From Poteriospumella lacustris (taxonomy: Eukaryota > Sar > Chrysophyceae > Chromulinales > Dinobryaceae): a stretch of 28,114 nucleotides of DNA. The notes under the pieces are model-generated. The model was not told where the DNA came from. It did not search any database and saw nothing but the letters and a program-made list of their open reading frames with translations. Shown piece by piece: positions 28,080-28,114 of the stretch (position 1 is its first letter; every line of letters starts with the position of its first letter). The translations under genes were made by a program, and so were the position numbers. Location of the stretch: the NCBI GenBank assembly GCA_008000375.1, contig SMOI01000391.1, positions 1 through 28,114 of the forward strand, read 5' to 3'.

Positions 28080-28114
28080 ATGGGCTCTGTTGGCGGAACT
28101 TTAAAACATTGGGC
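28080..28114 (+). CDS. Possible start of a plus-strand gene cut by the right edge
   Basis: An ATG at 28080-28082 in a good context (GATCATGG) opens a frame MGSVGGTLKHW that runs off the window. Eleven codons are too few to identify a product. It is listed because the upstream region lacks another gene and the orientation would make 27626-28079 a divergent promoter. Confidence 0.25.
   Translation, partial: MGSVGGTLKHW

Noticed and set aside
27679-28104. Plus-strand frame with Asp and His runs
   Set aside because: The runs come from simple GAC and CAT/CAC repeats. There is no domain and it overlaps the PAS gene's promoter side.

Overview
This is a eukaryotic nuclear window. Two genes have clean GT-AG introns of 57-115 nt, and a third has a probable 67-nt one. 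The proteins are eukaryotic: an unconventional myosin, a LYR-motif protein, a CCCH/WD40 protein, and a Notch-like LNR ectodomain on a multi-pass membrane protein. The best single clue to the organism is a plastid-type Mfd (transcription-repair coupling factor). It starts with an ER-like signal peptide followed by a phenylalanine at an 'A-S-F' junction, the kind of two-part leader used by algae with secondary red plastids. With the myosin that ends in a FYVE finger and the PAS/LOV-like protein, I infer a photosynthetic stramenopile (heterokont alga). I cannot name the lineage, and no search was run.

Layout. Positions 1-2960 (minus) hold the N-terminal ~986 residues of a low-complexity, coiled-coil protein with a small cysteine knuckle, running off the left edge. 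A compact LYR-motif gene follows (3456-3797, plus). A convergent spacer full of simple repeats leads to the 3' end of a 2572-residue myosin (4780-12498, minus): motor, IQ motifs, coiled coil, long disordered tail, ankyrin repeats, FYVE finger. Upstream of it, 13041-17175 (minus) encodes a signal peptide, an LNR ectodomain with an internal duplication, seven predicted membrane segments and a long C-terminal tail.

The right part has lower GC and more introns. Positions 17927-21036 (minus) are a nine-exon plastid mfd, divergent from a six-exon CCCH-finger/WD40 gene (21562-23285, plus). Then come an APH/EcKinase-like phosphotransferase (23616-24866, minus), a 1.6-kb spacer with a compact GC-rich island of three hairpins (25227-25360), a PAS/LOV-like protein (26480-27625, minus), and possibly the first codons of a plus-strand gene at the right edge.

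The genes do not form a pathway. Plausible roles are membrane-cargo transport (myosin-ANK-FYVE), cell-surface sensing (LNR-7TM), plastid DNA repair (Mfd), mitochondrial assembly (LYR) and signalling (PAS protein). I saw no tRNA, rRNA, CRISPR array or recognisable transposon gene.
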